From contig NC_091883.1 of NCBI RefSeq assembly GCF_019399895.1, forward strand, positions 1,220,377 to 1,284,376: a stretch of DNA of 64,000 nt. The letters are read 5' to 3'. Below, one piece after another: positions 14,513-27,827 of this stretch (position 1 is the stretch's first letter; each line of letters starts with the position of its first letter). Source of the DNA: Cardiocondyla obscurior. Its lineage: Eukaryota > Arthropoda > Insecta > Hymenoptera > Formicidae. Under the pieces are notes generated by a model, which made no database searches, had not been told where the DNA came from, and saw only the letters and a list, made by a program, of their open reading frames with translations. The translations under genes and the position numbers were made by a program.

Positions 14513-14528
14513 GTTCGTTCGTTCGTTC
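14513..14528 (+). repeat. (GTTC)4
   Basis: Four perfect GTTC units in AT-rich DNA. Confidence 0.93.
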
Positions 14529-15508
14529 TGCATTTTTGTATCGCAAAACAAAAAGCTGAAAGAACATTTATTAAAATGTTTTTGTAAAAAGTTTAATAAA
14601 ATTTTCATTTTATTTGTTTTTCATTATTCATATTTCTATATTCTACTATATTTTTATATTATAATCCTCGAAACTAACTAACTTATCATTATCTTTTCTT
14701 TCTTTTCTTTTTCTCAATTCTTCTATGTAATATAAAAATAAAAATTGTTTTAACCCGTGTACTTGTTTGTTATTAAATATTCCACTATACATTAAAAAAA
14801 TTTGTGTAAATCACGACGCAAGTAATTTTGCGCAATTTTCTGGATAAAGAAAAAGATTTGGTTGACTGATCGTGTCTTTTCTCTAATGACCGAGCAAATT
14901 GAAAAATTGCTCGGCTGTTTATTCACGTCGACACAAGTTGCGCGATAATTCGTCGCAGCTGTGCGACGCCGTAGATTTCGCATACACAAAATTAACAGTG
15001 CGCCGAAGCTGCAACGTTCAAAAAATATTTTTCGCCGTCATAATACACAGCGGAAGCGGTACGGTCGGTCGTACATTTCAACCGGCGCGGCGCGTCATTT
15101 TGCACCACTTCTGAACAAGCTAATAAATATTTATAATTTTTTTTTTTTTTTATTTCTTTTTTAATAAAAACGACTCGTTTGCGCATTTATTGCGCAATCA
15201 CGCTTGTGCTGATTTATAGGGGCTAATGGTAACACCCACCCGCGACCCTACCTTCTTTCCCAAATATACATATACGAGAGCGTATGTATGTGGAGACGCG
15301 CGTGACCGAGCGTGCATACTATGTAACGTCGTGTGCATTCACGGGGGAAAATTCAATAACGTTGTGCGGATAGTACAGATACCGCGGGGCGCTAAGTTGT
15401 TGATGTCGTTAATTTCCATCGCGTTAGGGATCCGAGTTACTTCCCCGTGTTTCGGATAACTCCTGCATGCGCCATGTAAGCATGTTCGCGGCTGAGCGGT
15501 GAAGAGAA

Positions 15509-15745
15509 ATGAGACGTGAAAGAACAGGCGGACCGCCGCTGATAGAAAGAGAAATAGCGATTCGCCCTTATCTCGACAATGTTGTTTTAGACGTTCTCAA
15601 AGGAGAGACACGAGTTTTGAATGTTATGTCAGCTCCGTCCGCGCAGGAGACCGTAAACTGTATTATAATGATAAGCAAACACTTGAGTGCATTGGATAAG
15701 CTGCGAAAACGATGGACTTACCCTCCTGACGAGTTTGGTTCGTAA
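15509..15745 (+). other. weak candidate open frame, 78 codons, unknown protein
   Basis: An ATG preceded by GAGAA, with an in-frame TGA three codons upstream, opens 78 codons ending in TAA. First codon bases are 31 percent G and 15 percent T, a coding-like pattern. The translation is soluble-looking: a basic start, then a Val/Leu-rich middle with Asp and Glu, then a basic Lys/Arg stretch and a Pro-Pro-Asp-Glu end. TTC|GTAAGG near the end could be a donor, in which case this would be a first exon. No domain or paralogue is seen. Confidence 0.2.
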
Positions 15746-15817
15746 GGAATATACTAGAAGAGATTGGGACAAACCACAACGAGAGAATGCGCGATGAAAT
15801 AAAAACGTATAGATTTC

Positions 15818-15854
15818 TTGTAAGTAAATTGGAAATTTGTAAGTAAAATGGAAA
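15818..15854 (+). repeat. 19-bp-period direct repeat with two GTAAGT motifs
   Basis: TTGTAAGTAAATTGGAAA is followed 19 bases later by TTGTAAGTAAAATGGAAA, one mismatch in 18. Each copy contains GTAAGTAAA, an ideal donor core, just downstream of the 78-codon candidate frame. Confidence 0.9.
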
Positions 15855-16554
15855 AAATATATCAAAGAAATAGTATTTGTACAAAATAGAAAAGATCGCG
15901 CGCGTATCAATTAATTCGGTAATCATATAAGGTATTGATTAGATGCTGAATCGATCCAAATAAAACGTGCCTGCGAGATTGTCAACTTTATGTATATCAA
16001 GCGGAAAGAAAAAAATTAAATAGAGATGGTAACATTGTATTACGTTTGCACAGAAGATTTTTCTCGGTAAAAAAAAAAAAAAACAAAAAAAATGGCCCGG
16101 TAAAGCTCGGCAAATCGTATATTAATGTAAAATGGTTGGTTTCGTTTGTTTATCGGAAAAAGACTCTTGCAAATATTGTAGTATTACTACCTGCTTTTTA
16201 TAAGCTCTAAGTAGCAGATTTGTACGTAAAACGTTATTACACTTGTTTAGTTTTTATAAGTTATACAACCTTAATATTTTTTAAACCGATTTAACAAATC
16301 GATTGAGTTGGTTAAGTATTGCGAATTGATTCCGCAATTGAAACCGAATAATAAAGCATTTTCTCTCAATAAATTAATGTTTTTATATGATATCGGACAG
16401 CATGCGTGAGCATTGATGTCTTTTAAATACTTATCCGATATTTAAAGAGTAAATAGTAGATTTGGTAAAAATTTGCATTAATAATTTAATTTACTCTGTA
16501 ATGTGTATAATTACCTAATATTTATATGTGCATATAATATGGTTGCCTGTAATT

Positions 16555-16562
16555 ACACACAC

Positions 16563-16595
<33 letters not shown>

Positions 16596-16596
16596 T
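16555..16596 (+). repeat. compound (AC)n(AT)n microsatellite
   Basis: Four AC units pass into an AT tract interrupted once by GT. At 42 bases it is the longest dinucleotide tract in the window. Confidence 0.97.
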
Positions 16597-18439
16597 CGAT
16601 TATCGCACCGCAAACGATATTGCACGTGTATCTTACAACAGGATATTACAATGTAATAATAAACCGTGTGTAATAAATAGATGTATTTATTAATATCAAC
16701 TTCACACTTTTAAATGTATTAATAGTTTGATACATAAGATTCGATATGCATATAAAAAACTGGTATAACTACGTGCAAAATGTTTCGGACGTATATTTAT
16801 TGTACGAATGACAAAATTCTTTTTTTTTTTTTTTTTATCTAAATACACAGAACCACAGTTATGTTTTTCAAATTGCTAGAGAGATATTAAGGCGGAAACT
16901 CGGGAAAGTTGTAAGCTATACAGGGTGAAGCCCGAAATAAAAAGTTCAGGCTTCTTATCTCTTATTTGCGATGCAAAATACGCCTGAAAGTATCTCGTAG
17001 TCGCCCAACAAGTGGAAATAGCACATACAAATTGAGTTCCCATCCGGAGTTGAGGTTCTCCTTTCCCACTTTTCTTTAATAAATCTCGACTATATAACTG
17101 ACCTAATTGCTGGATCATTATTCCATGCGAATAAGTATCACGTTCGCCCTCTCGTCGTGTATTATTTCCGCTACTTAACTGCTGCTCGTCTGTCGACGGT
17201 GTAACAAAATACTCAAGAATTTTCTTTAATTAAGGGATATAAAAATGAGCTCTAGCTTTCGCCATTCTGTTCTATTTACATTCATCGCGTATATGGTGCT
17301 CGTACGTTATACAATATAGCTATATTAATCACGAATCTAATTTTTATTCGTCCCACCGCGGAAAAGAAAGAATAATCGACAACAACAGAATTCCTACATC
17401 TCCTTTTTAAATAGAGATTAGAGATTACAGAAAGATACAAATGTAAGTGAATAAAAAGAAAGTAAAATTTTTCTCATTATTCCTAAATTATGTTACATCG
17501 CGATGATTTCTTTAATGTTTATTGCATTACCATTTGCCATAGCTTTGTATCTACACATAAATGTGTTGTAAACGTGTGTGTAAATGTCAGCGGGGTATCG
17601 AGCTATCTCGAGTTCGTGGATTTGCTAAGCCCAAATGACCGTGCAGACTGGTCATCCCTGCGGGATACCAAAGAGTATATATTAAACCACGCGCATCTCT
17701 CTCGCATAGAGTCTCTAACATGTTTCATCGAATTTTCCACTCTGATTTTTATAGCGTGCCAAGGGTGCACGTATGCGTAACAATGCGCTTAACTGTACGA
17801 ACGTTTGGATAGACTGCAAAATAATTATAATTAAATCGTGCGAATCAAAAGTATGGCGGTATATTGCACAGTTTCATCCATTTCGATTTCATTGCTATAA
17901 GAGTGTTGTTTCGCGTTACCTACGTTAATTGCTGCTTTATGTGCAGGAGCTGATTTTATACGAATGTAAAAGTTTAAAATCGGAAAAAACGGAAAATCAA
18001 TAATGCACATTAGGCCTCTCGTCACGTGTGCGTCAAGTTTCAGGTATACATTAATCATCTAATCCGCAATAAATTAGAGAAGAAGAGGAGTTACCTCGTC
18101 GAGTTACGAACTTCGTGGTACTTGGAGAGTTTGTCCCGTCGTGCAGTGCCCAAGTGACTTTCGTCAAGGAGACGAGCGTCGTTAGTTTCCGAATCACGGC
18201 GATCCGTAAGACACGAGATTCCTCCTGTAACCTGGGAACGTGCCCTTTTTTTCCCCTTTTTCTTTATCGAGCGTTACCGGCGCGGTTCGCGCTCCGGTTG
18301 GATCGACGTTTCGCGGCGGACAGTAAAATTGCGGTCAGGTCAAAACGTTGACGCGTACCGAGCGTAGTTTCTAACCGAGTGGAACGAAAATGTATCGACG
18401 CACTGTGCACGCTCAATTAAATATCGCGAAACACACATA

Positions 18440-18451
18440 CGCGCGCGCGCG
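18440..18451 (+). repeat. (CG)n run
   Basis: Five and a half CG units directly after ACACACATA. Confidence 0.9.
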
Positions 18452-18744
18452 TTCGTATCGCGGACCACCACGGAGAGCGAAGGCTGGCTATTTATCTTTT
18501 TTCTCTTTCCTTTAATTCGCTCTTGGATACTCAGTATTTCGGGGAGGAAGAGAGAGGTTGGAAAAAAAAAAAAAAAAATAGGGCCGTTTTACACATATAA
18601 ATCCCGTCTGGTGCGTCGATGCGTACGCGGACCATGGATCAAACGGCTGGCGCGTTCTCGTTTTAATTTAAATTTTTTTTCGACGGCGCGCAGCGCACTT
18701 GCAAATATTTTTGTTTCCTTCGTTTAATCCCCGCCGTCTCTCGT

Positions 18745-18764
18745 GAACCGAAACATTTCGGTTC
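18745..18764 (+). other. inverted repeat, 9-bp arms
   Basis: GAACCGAAA and TTTCGGTTC flank a two-base centre (CA). No function is assigned. Confidence 0.7.
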
Positions 18765-18881
18765 GGCGTAGCCGTCGACGTTTGTGTTTTCGGCGCGTCC
18801 GTCGCGAGTCATCGTGCCTGGGCGTGTACCCACGCAGCCTATGACATAGCTTGCGAAACTTTGTCGTGCATAATACACGCT

Positions 18882-18905
18882 CGCGTCCGCGTCCGCGTCC
18901 GCGTC
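18882..18905 (+). repeat. (CGCGTC)4 hexamer repeat
   Basis: Four perfect 6-base units. Read on the plus strand it gives Arg-Pro or Val-Arg dipeptide runs, on the minus strand Asp-Ala, so open frames here are repeat-driven. Confidence 0.95.
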
Positions 18906-21717
18906 AACCCGACTATCATAGATACTCGACTTGGGCACTGGCAAAGAGACAACTCCCATCTGCCGAATTTATGGCGTTACCGCGCGACAACCGAGGTCAA
19001 CGACCTCTTCGAAAACCGACGGGGATGTCCTCGTAATTGGAGCTACCCGGAACGACATGTTGCTGTGAAAAAGCGTCGCGGCGAATGTACACCACCGATA
19101 GAATTGCGTCAACGAATACGCGGTGCGTCGTGTACGCGGGAATAAATGATGAGTTAAAGAAGGTATTACCGGTTAATAATTAATTTCTTTTTTTCGCGTT
19201 AAATCCAAGTTACATTTTTATAAGATACACGTACTTATCTTTCAAACATTTTCATTCGCGATTCGTGCATCTCGCAGTCAGAGAATTCGTTGCGTGCAAA
19301 GGTGAGACAAAGGTCTGACGAATGGAAGGCGACAAAAGGGTAGTTTCGTTAGAAAACGATACTTTTGAAATGAAGGAAGAACCTGCGTTAATTGCGGAGA
19401 TGTGAAAGGTAACGTTGAGAGAGGTTCTCGTGCCGACGTCGCCATCGCGTTTCGGGCGAGGTGAAAAATATAACGAACATAATTATGGAGTTTGCCAAGT
19501 TTAATTGAATTTCGCCGGGCTTGTGTTATTGGGAGCTGGAACTTATTACCGAACAGGACGCGTGGCAACACGCGTTACGCGCCCGTGACGCGCTAACGTA
19601 ACAACGCCCTTGCCGCGCGCGACGACGACGGTAACGAAACATTTAGCGTACCGCGACAATATCGCACTTCCCTTCAAGTTCCCGGTTAGTTTTCCACCGA
19701 AAATTTATATCTGTCGCGGACAGTGCCGCCTTCCCGTAATAACTCTTTGCGCGAGTCCTAAGTCGCCGTACTTCTGCAAACGATTAGTCACTTCTTCGCC
19801 CTTGTATCGCAAATCACCGCTCGTCGGTTTCAACCTTATAGTGTAATATACGTACACAGGATGCTCTTAAACTCTGAAATTTCCTAACTCTAAAGACGAA
19901 AAAGAGTCGCTCGAGAAGAGAAAATATTTCGAGTCTAAAAGAAATATTTTACATTAATTTTAATTTGATTATTTATACAATAATTTTAATTGATATATAA
20001 TTCTGTATCAATCTGCCGTAATCAAACTGATCGTTTCAAACGTACTTTTCTTCTCGTTCATCGATATGTACCTCGTAATTACGATAAACAGAGTTTATTG
20101 CAATCAGCGTTGTATTTTAATTGATTTTGCGCAAACTGGCCGTGCAGTGCTCTGTTATTGCACATAAAACCACAATGCAAATTAGCAATTATTTAATGTT
20201 AGTCTATTAAAATTCAATGCATAATCGAATACCTGGTCCTAAGAGAGACGCACTTTATGCTTTCGATGCGTGTATTTTTATTTAATCAATTACGTAAAAT
20301 TATAATATTACGCCTTTCAAAATGTGAGTAGAAAGTTTCATAAAATCGACGCATGAGTAACCAAGATAACACCGCGGCAGCAACAAATATCTGGCGTTGC
20401 ATTTTATCGAAGCTAATACCGTAAGATCCAAAAATGAGAGATCGCAGCTATCTTTGAAGCAATGAAGCTCGATGGATGGGTTGTTTACCCGCGCGTTGTA
20501 ACAACGAGTAAAATTAAAATAGATACGTTAACGGATCAATTGGTGAGGGTAGCACACGGAGATGCTGAACTTTGGCCCGGCCGTGAACAAACGGTATAAG
20601 TGGATTGCCCGAAAAGTTCGTACAACGTCAGCGCGCGGGAGTATAACTCGAGAAGGGACGGAATATCTGCGGAATTCCGTGAAGAAGAACGGCTGAAAAA
20701 GTTGTCACGGCGCGAAGGAGCGAGAAAGGCGGACGCCACTATTGAAAAGTGCTGCGGCGAACGACGCGACGGACGGCGCGGCCGATGCAATTCGGCTGTC
20801 ACTGATAAAATATTGCGGAAGTGCGCAAAACACATCAGTCGTTTTCCGGATCTTCTTACGTCGGGTCCGATGAGGGTCGCGATTGAAGCGGCGAGATAGA
20901 AAACAATCGGCTTGGACGCGGGGCAAAATCGCAACGATCGCCGATCGCTCGCATCGAACTACCGCCGCTGCCGGCGAACGGATATGCCGGATATGCGTAG
21001 ATTTTTATGTCCCAGCTCTGGCTTTTCCCGCTTTCCCGTTGCTCTTTCAGCAAGCTCTGCGAACTTGTCGTCGCGCGCTTTTGAAATTTTGATACAATTG
21101 ATGGCTCTCCGGTTTTTCTAAATTTCTGCAGAGCTTTTCCGAACTTTCCGCAAGAAAAGTAACCCCCTTATACGGAATAAAGATAAAACCACCCGAGTGG
21201 AAATTGAACCTAATAACACAGTTTTATTTTTTAAATCCTATACAGTAATGGCTAGGCACGTTACGAGAAAAAAGGGACTAAAAAAAAAGAAGGAAAAAAA
21301 AAAAGAAAATAATCGGAAGCGTTTGCGGTGGACATGTGCACGGTGATGTAATAATGCGCGCTCGGTTTGCTTCGTGGAAGCGCTAAGTGAGTTTCGCGAA
21401 GTAACGACATCGTATTTTTATAAGTTACATGCCAAAAGAATCTCGTAACCGTTCTACGGCACCGTGCAATCTCAAAGGCCATTGTTTCGCCTTTGAAAGT
21501 TAACATCAAACTTCATTTCTCGTCGCTGAGAAGTAGCTTGCTCCTCGTGACGGGGTAATTCGCTCGTTCGAGATCGTTAGCTTACTAAACGTTTCACGAA
21601 GAAACAGGGCGCTTCGCAGGCTCGCGTGGAAAATGTCACGATGGAGTGTCCGCGACAGTTCCATATCGATCTAGGTGTCGGTACCAAGGAGCGCGCGAGG
21701 AGTCGGGGAAGTTATAT

Positions 21718-21746
21718 AGTTATTGGCCCCTGCGCAGTTATTGGCC
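21718..21746 (+). repeat. 18-bp-period direct repeat
   Basis: AGTTATTGGCC occurs at 21718-21728 and again at 21736-21746, separated by CCTGCGC. Both contain ATTGG, the reverse complement of CCAAT. It resembles a paired CCAAT-type site, but function is unknown. Confidence 0.75.
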
Positions 21747-23711
21747 ACCCTCTGACTACTGCCATTGAGGGACCAATTTCGTGGCTCATTTTCATCTAGG
21801 CGACCTTAATAATAATGAAGATAAAGTTTTTACTTTCGCGACCGGCGCGAGCGTTATCGTCTACAGCACGGATGGGAGCTATTCTCAAAAATGGCTTTAC
21901 GATGGCTAGCAAATTTTACGTCCGCTACGCTCGCAGAGCGGCGAGCGGCGATTAATAACGCGTTCGCAAATTGAAGGGTCCGTTGCGCGCAACGAGGGAG
22001 CCCGAGATCCGGCCGCTTCCCTTCTGCAAGCGGAGAAGAATATCTGCGACGTGCGTATCTGTGTTTTTGTGAAACGTGAGACACGTCGTTATTTTTCAAA
22101 GCTACATTTCGTTTTCATTAAACGGTCATTCGTAATACGAGAATCTCTCGTGCTTCATCAGTGCTTAAACTCTCGTATAAATTAAAAAAAAAAAACCTTC
22201 CTATTCCCGAGATTGCCTTTCCATAGATTGCACGTAAAAAGAAAAATCCAGGAGAGAAATTTAGAAGAAAATTTCGTCGGCCGTGACCTCGTTTTAATTT
22301 ATTTAAAAATCGATTGGTTAGATAAGTCTTTTTTTTTTTCTCTCGCGCAAAACTCTAAATTTTGAAATCGCCGTAGATCGAAGATTGTAACAATTTCTCA
22401 ATGAAGCAGTAAACTCATAACCGTTGCAACTACAGGAACGCCGATGCAATATAATTCTATACAGCCGTTCGCGGTGTAGATATCGGTGGATCAATTCTAT
22501 CCCATTATTAAACCGGGCAAAACCACCTGGCTCGCGCAACATCAAGATTGTCCGAACCACCGAGTACACTTAACATCCGGTTCAACGCACGCAGCTCGTA
22601 CCGACCCATGTTATATTGCCTTCATGAGCCATGCGCAAATACGTACGTGCCCAATCTGAGTGTGCACTGTGCAAGGGCGGCATTAGATAGATACAGCTCT
22701 GACCTATGGTTATGTCGTGTGGCGTAAGATTCGATTTAGCAGTGTTTGTGGTTTATCAAACTTTGTGCCTATCGCGCGATACCAGCTTGCGATTCCGTAC
22801 CTGAGCTTAAATCGCGCTTATAACGATGGCGATGTCGGTTTCAATCACATCGGACAAGATATTCGATATTCGTCAGACTTTATTTGTCAGTTTCTTCAAT
22901 AGTCTTATTTAAAAAATTTATCAGCGTGAATATAACAGATATATATATTTATTTTCGTATTGTATATACCGTACTTTTTAATTAATAATTTTCTGACAAT
23001 TAAATTTATAAATAAAAAATGAAATTTAAATACGTAATGAATATTTATTTAATACTTTGCTTCGTTAAAAGGGATAACTTTTAATTTTATTATTAGAGAA
23101 TTATTGTAGTCCATTTTCAATGTTTCACAATCATCTCACATTGCATTACTCTTTTTTTTTCTTTTTTTTTAAAGGTATAAATTTATAAAAACGTAGCTAC
23201 CTTTTAGTATAAAATTATAATAAAATAATGAAAATTATTTATTTTTAATATAAATTAATAGAGCGTGAAATCTGGAAATAGGAAACTGTATATCTTATAA
23301 ATCTAATATTTATATTAAAATTAGCACATGAGATAGTTGGGGAAATGTATATTTAAATTGCAAAGTATTGATATGTGATATTAAATTGATAAGAAATATG
23401 AAAATAGATTCACGGTACGCATATTAACAAGAATATCTATTCCGACATATATTTTGTAATTCTTTTTAATTTTTCTATTTAGTCAGCATATACTTGCAGG
23501 CACGTTTGCGGATAGAAGTAAAAAAAAGAATTTCGATACACACATACGTTCATTAGGGAAGGGTGTAAAGGCGCGAATATATTCATTACCGATGCGTCAC
23601 CGATAAGTAGCTCTGGGCAGAGTAAAATCGCACATTCAGTTTACAGACAGATCTTCTATTACGTCCGATACGCGTCCGGGGAGAACACACTATCTGAACA
23701 TGTCAATTATG

Positions 23712-23733
23712 CCCCTGGTCAATCCCCTGGTCA
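23712..23733 (+). repeat. 12-bp-period direct repeat
   Basis: CCCCTGGTCA is repeated after two bases (23712-23721 and 23724-23733) in a C-rich patch. Likely a small slippage duplication. Confidence 0.8.
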
Positions 23734-24063
23734 TCGCCCCCTTCACATCTGCCGAGTTTCACGAATCAGTGTCCCGTATATGCTTGGCAAACGCGAATGT
23801 TGAAGCCTGACTGCCCGCGTCCCTACCTCCCGCTACCCATCACCGCCGTCGCAATGTACAATCGGTTCACTGTTCGTAGGTCCTGCGCAACGATCTTCGT
23901 TAATTATTGCGGGAGACGCGGCGAATATGTGCGCGCCTCCATTTCTCTCAGTCACGCAGCCGAAAAACAACGAGGGGGATACTGTCACGCGTACAAATTA
24001 AATCATTCGTGGCGCAAGAGCGATTTTGTGTCGTCGCGTTGCTCGCGATAGAAGCCAATCTCC

Positions 24064-24090
24064 GAATCACCGGTTTTTAAAACCGATTCT
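24064..24090 (+). other. imperfect palindrome
   Basis: CGGTTTT and AAAACCG flank a single T, with GAAT/ATTC pairing further out after a small bulge. Possibly a binding site; no evidence beyond symmetry. Confidence 0.65.
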
Positions 24091-27000
24091 GACGCCCGCG
24101 GATTTGCGCGAGCATATAAGTTGACGGCTGACATTTCGCAAACGGACCGGCGACGCCGTTGACGCTTGCAGGTTGAGCTTGCGTGGCACACGTGCAGTTT
24201 TTTCGTTTTTTAATGTTTTTTTCTTTTTTTTTTTTCCCCAAGCGATATTCGCGCAAATTGTGAAAAACAGAATTTTACGCCGCTGAATCGATTGCACGCA
24301 AAAATCTCGCGATAAATACCAGCGTCGAACACTCGAAAATAATAGGATATACACTCACCGTGTATCCAGAACGAGTTATCGATTTGTTTGTGCGAATAAT
24401 TGAAAGGTTTATGTGGTTGCAACGTCTAGAAGCCTACAAAGAGATTTGTTGAACATTGCTCAACACTTTTAAATTTTATCATCCAACTATGCAATATAGG
24501 TAATTTTTTTTTTTTTTTTCTTAACAAGACGTTACGGAGCGCGTCGTTTACTCTTGCTTCGCCTACGTAAAAGAAAAGAGCAAAAAGAAAAACGGTAAAT
24601 TCACGAACGTGCCTAAATCTCAAATTATCTCGGCTGTCATTCTTCGTTTCAAGTCTCGCTTCCGACAAGCGAGAAAAATAACGTAATCCGAGCATACATC
24701 AACGGGGTTATCCTCAAGCGACTCTCCGAGGATATCCGCCCCAGTGATACGCCAACTCACGCTTCAAAGTAAGACTATTATTTTCCTTCAGCGTTCGTCC
24801 CGATGCGTACAATCCGACAACTTGAGAAGATATTATTATTTCCCTTCAACGTCCTATCTCGCTTACTCCCTTCGGTCTAAGATTCCCTATTTTGCAGAGA
24901 TCGCGCAGCTACCTTGGAGTTTCGATCGCACGCGTCCTCCTTCCTCTTTGGCCCGGTGTATCGTTCTGGATGTTAACGGCGCGCTTATCTCGCTGAAGCC
25001 GAAGTAGTTCGGGCGCCAACTACGCCCTCGTAATTACTCTCGCCTCCACCGCCTGCCTTCGTAAATAATCATTACTGTTTCGAGGACAAGCGATGCCCTG
25101 TATACAAGATATTCCGGCTTCTCTCTCTTCTCTAGTTTGGTTGTATATCGGTAAAATAAATTTCCACAGAATTCGAAGAGTTTCAGCAAAAAGAAAAAAG
25201 AAAAAAGAAAAAAAAAATAGAGAGAGAGTAATTTACATAATTAAACGTCATTAAATTCTTTTAATTATTTTAATATGTGACGATAGCACGTTTAAGCGCG
25301 TAAAATAATCATACGTGTGCAAACACAATGAAAAATTATCGCATTTAATTTTATTATTTTCAATCGTTTTGTTATCGTAGAAACGCGTACAACGCGATAC
25401 GTGTATTTTTGTGTTAATAAACGATCGTATTGACGGAAACTGGAAAATGATTTCGAAAATGCATAAACGAATTATAAGTGTTATTGCAGGATATTATACC
25501 CGGGATATCCAGATATGTTACTGAATCATTCTGAATTTATAGCGTGACTCGACTATACGTGGTGAAACCCGTGTATCGTAGGCCGTCATAAAAAATATTA
25601 CCAGCTGTCGCGAGATATCCCATCGTATATATATTGTCTCATTAAACCAGAGTCTTTTTCCGAGATTATTGTTCCAGCCGCGACTGACAAGCGTTCATCT
25701 ATTCGCATCCGGAAATACAGCGAAGAATGGCGAGACGTTGAAATAGTATAATATTTTATTATTCACCCTCCGTATCCGTTAACGACACGGTGATAATTTT
25801 ACGGTTTCAGCGAATACTTTCCGTTACGTTGCCTTAATTATTCTATTCTTACGGAAGATTGACTCGTTCTCTTTTCGCGTGCATAATTAAGCACCGGAAA
25901 CCCCGTGCCGGATATTCTCGCAATAATTTCGCGAGTTCAAAAGAATTCGCAGCACGAGGAAGGGACAAGTATCGCCAGCCGAGGCCGCGTACTTTCGTTT
26001 CGATGCGCGATAATTACCGATAGCAGCCGCGATATCGCGCTAGAACATATACCTATGTATATCCCGCGGTAGGAAATTTATTAAACGCGACAGGAAAATC
26101 AAATTAAACCCGCGCGGATGTGGGGGAGGGAGGAGAAAAAATGTACGCGCGATCGGGACGTATCCCACCCGCATTTTCTCTTCGGCGCATTAACCGCTGG
26201 TATTTGCGTACAGAAGTATTTCCCTACATCTCTCTCTCTCTTGCTCTCGATAAAATGTACCCAGGCCGCTATTTTTTTTTTTTTTTGCTCTTTCCCATCC
26301 CGCTTGGTATAATGTCGTGCGAGAATACCACCTGCTGACGTGAGTTTCCGCGACGCGATCAGATCCCGCCTACGTGCCTATTTATTTTCCCCAGCTTCCC
26401 CGCCGCGGCCGTATCTCGGTTGGTCCCGGGAGCCGAATGGGCGAGAGGCGAATGGGAAATGATCGTCTGAAGCCCCGTGTCGGGCCAGAACGAATGCTGA
26501 TGGGCTAGCATTACGTTCTACCGATATAATTTGGCCGCCGAATTCCAGCCGGGCGCGATGCACGCTGGCGTTGCGTAGCGTTTCGCCGCGTTGCAATGTA
26601 TTAGCTGTATACCGGACGCCGCGGGTCTAAATTACACGCACGTTACTGTATTAAATTCCGCGACAGAACGTACGAGGCAGGCGAGAGCGGGCAGGCAGGC
26701 ATTCGGATCGTTACGAACACGTGGGACATTAAATTCTGGGAGAACTTCTGCGGCGGTCCTGACAGCCTGACAGTCGTAGAAATAGTTCCGCTCGGTTACA
26801 ATATCGCGCTATGTCCGCGCGCACGAACTTTGCCCCGGCCGGTGCCGCGTCATGTAAATACGCGCCTTTTATTCATTTAATTAATCCCGCGGGCGCCGGC
26901 ATGACGTAATGATAAAAAATACGCTGATGGAAACAACTACGATTCGAGCTTGCCTCTCGGACGTCCGCTAATTTCGCACGTCCGCGCGGTTATTATTTTT

Positions 27001-27827
27001 TAATTCGTTTCAACCGTGCGAAGCGTTCGGACCGGGCAACGCCGGATGGAAAAGTGCAATCTGCATTAAGATATTTAACGAGCTTGCTTGTTATACAACC
27101 TTTATCCCAAACTTAGTCACATTTCAAATAGATCCGCTACCTATCAAACGACTTTTTCTACAAGCTGATTACCGATTTCAACGATCGAGAAAAAAATTAT
27201 TTAAATATTTAATGATACGTCGAAACTATATGGAGCAAACTATTGTACATCTATTAGACAAATATCAGAGATGTTAATTATTGAAACAACGACAGACACA
27301 TTCTCTGTACACGCGCTATCTGAAGGAAGTGAAAGTGCAGCGAAGTTTAGCCGCGGCTCGGTGGACGCACAAAGGTTGCATTCGCGCGCGCCAGACTCGC
27401 TGAACTGGTTTTGCGATTAACCTCGTGATTGGGGCTACACGGCCGAGCGATATTCCTACGTAATGATCGAAGGACCGTGCGCGTTGGACCGCAGCTGTAC
27501 GTGAAGGATGTCGCGCCACGATAAAATCTTTCAAAATTAATGCGCCGTTTATATCGCTGTTCCTTTTGATACCTAGATTTCACTTCGGAAACGCTAATGA
27601 AATAAAAACGATACAAAATTTCTCTCGTCATTCTACTGATAAAATAAGGAAATTATATTTATGCAAATTCCGAGATTCCTTTCCGCAGATAATTACGCTA
27701 ATTAACTGATAGACATATTTAATTTCACTAGAGATTGCAGAGCGCGCGCTTCATTAAATTCGGACATTATTTAATTATATTAATTTTTTTTTAAATAGCA
27801 ATTGAGTGATCTACGTGTTGCACTTAC

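Larger units (their letters stand above)
5032..15508 (+). other. no supported gene
   Basis: Alternating AT-rich and CpG-rich stretches with scattered homopolymers (T16 at 10037, T17 at 13833) and the microsatellites listed separately. Open frames of 60-170 codons are present on both strands and overlap each other. The frame at 9247-9498 has a possible CTGCCGCAG acceptor inside but no domain. From 13500 to 14900 the DNA is AT-rich with nothing visible. Confidence 0.6.
16597..27820 (+). other. no supported gene
   Basis: I find only short repeats, the hairpins listed, and homopolymers (T18 at 16820, A17 at 18562, T16 at 24504, T15 at 26272). TGCAAAG|GTGAGAC at 19300 is a donor-like site but the frame before it is only a few codons from an AG. 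From 22900 to 23500 the DNA is strongly AT-rich and featureless. Confidence 0.6.

Noticed and set aside
19290..19310. TGCAAAG|GTGAGAC donor-like site
   Set aside because: The nearest upstream AG leaves only a tiny exon and no open frame of useful length.
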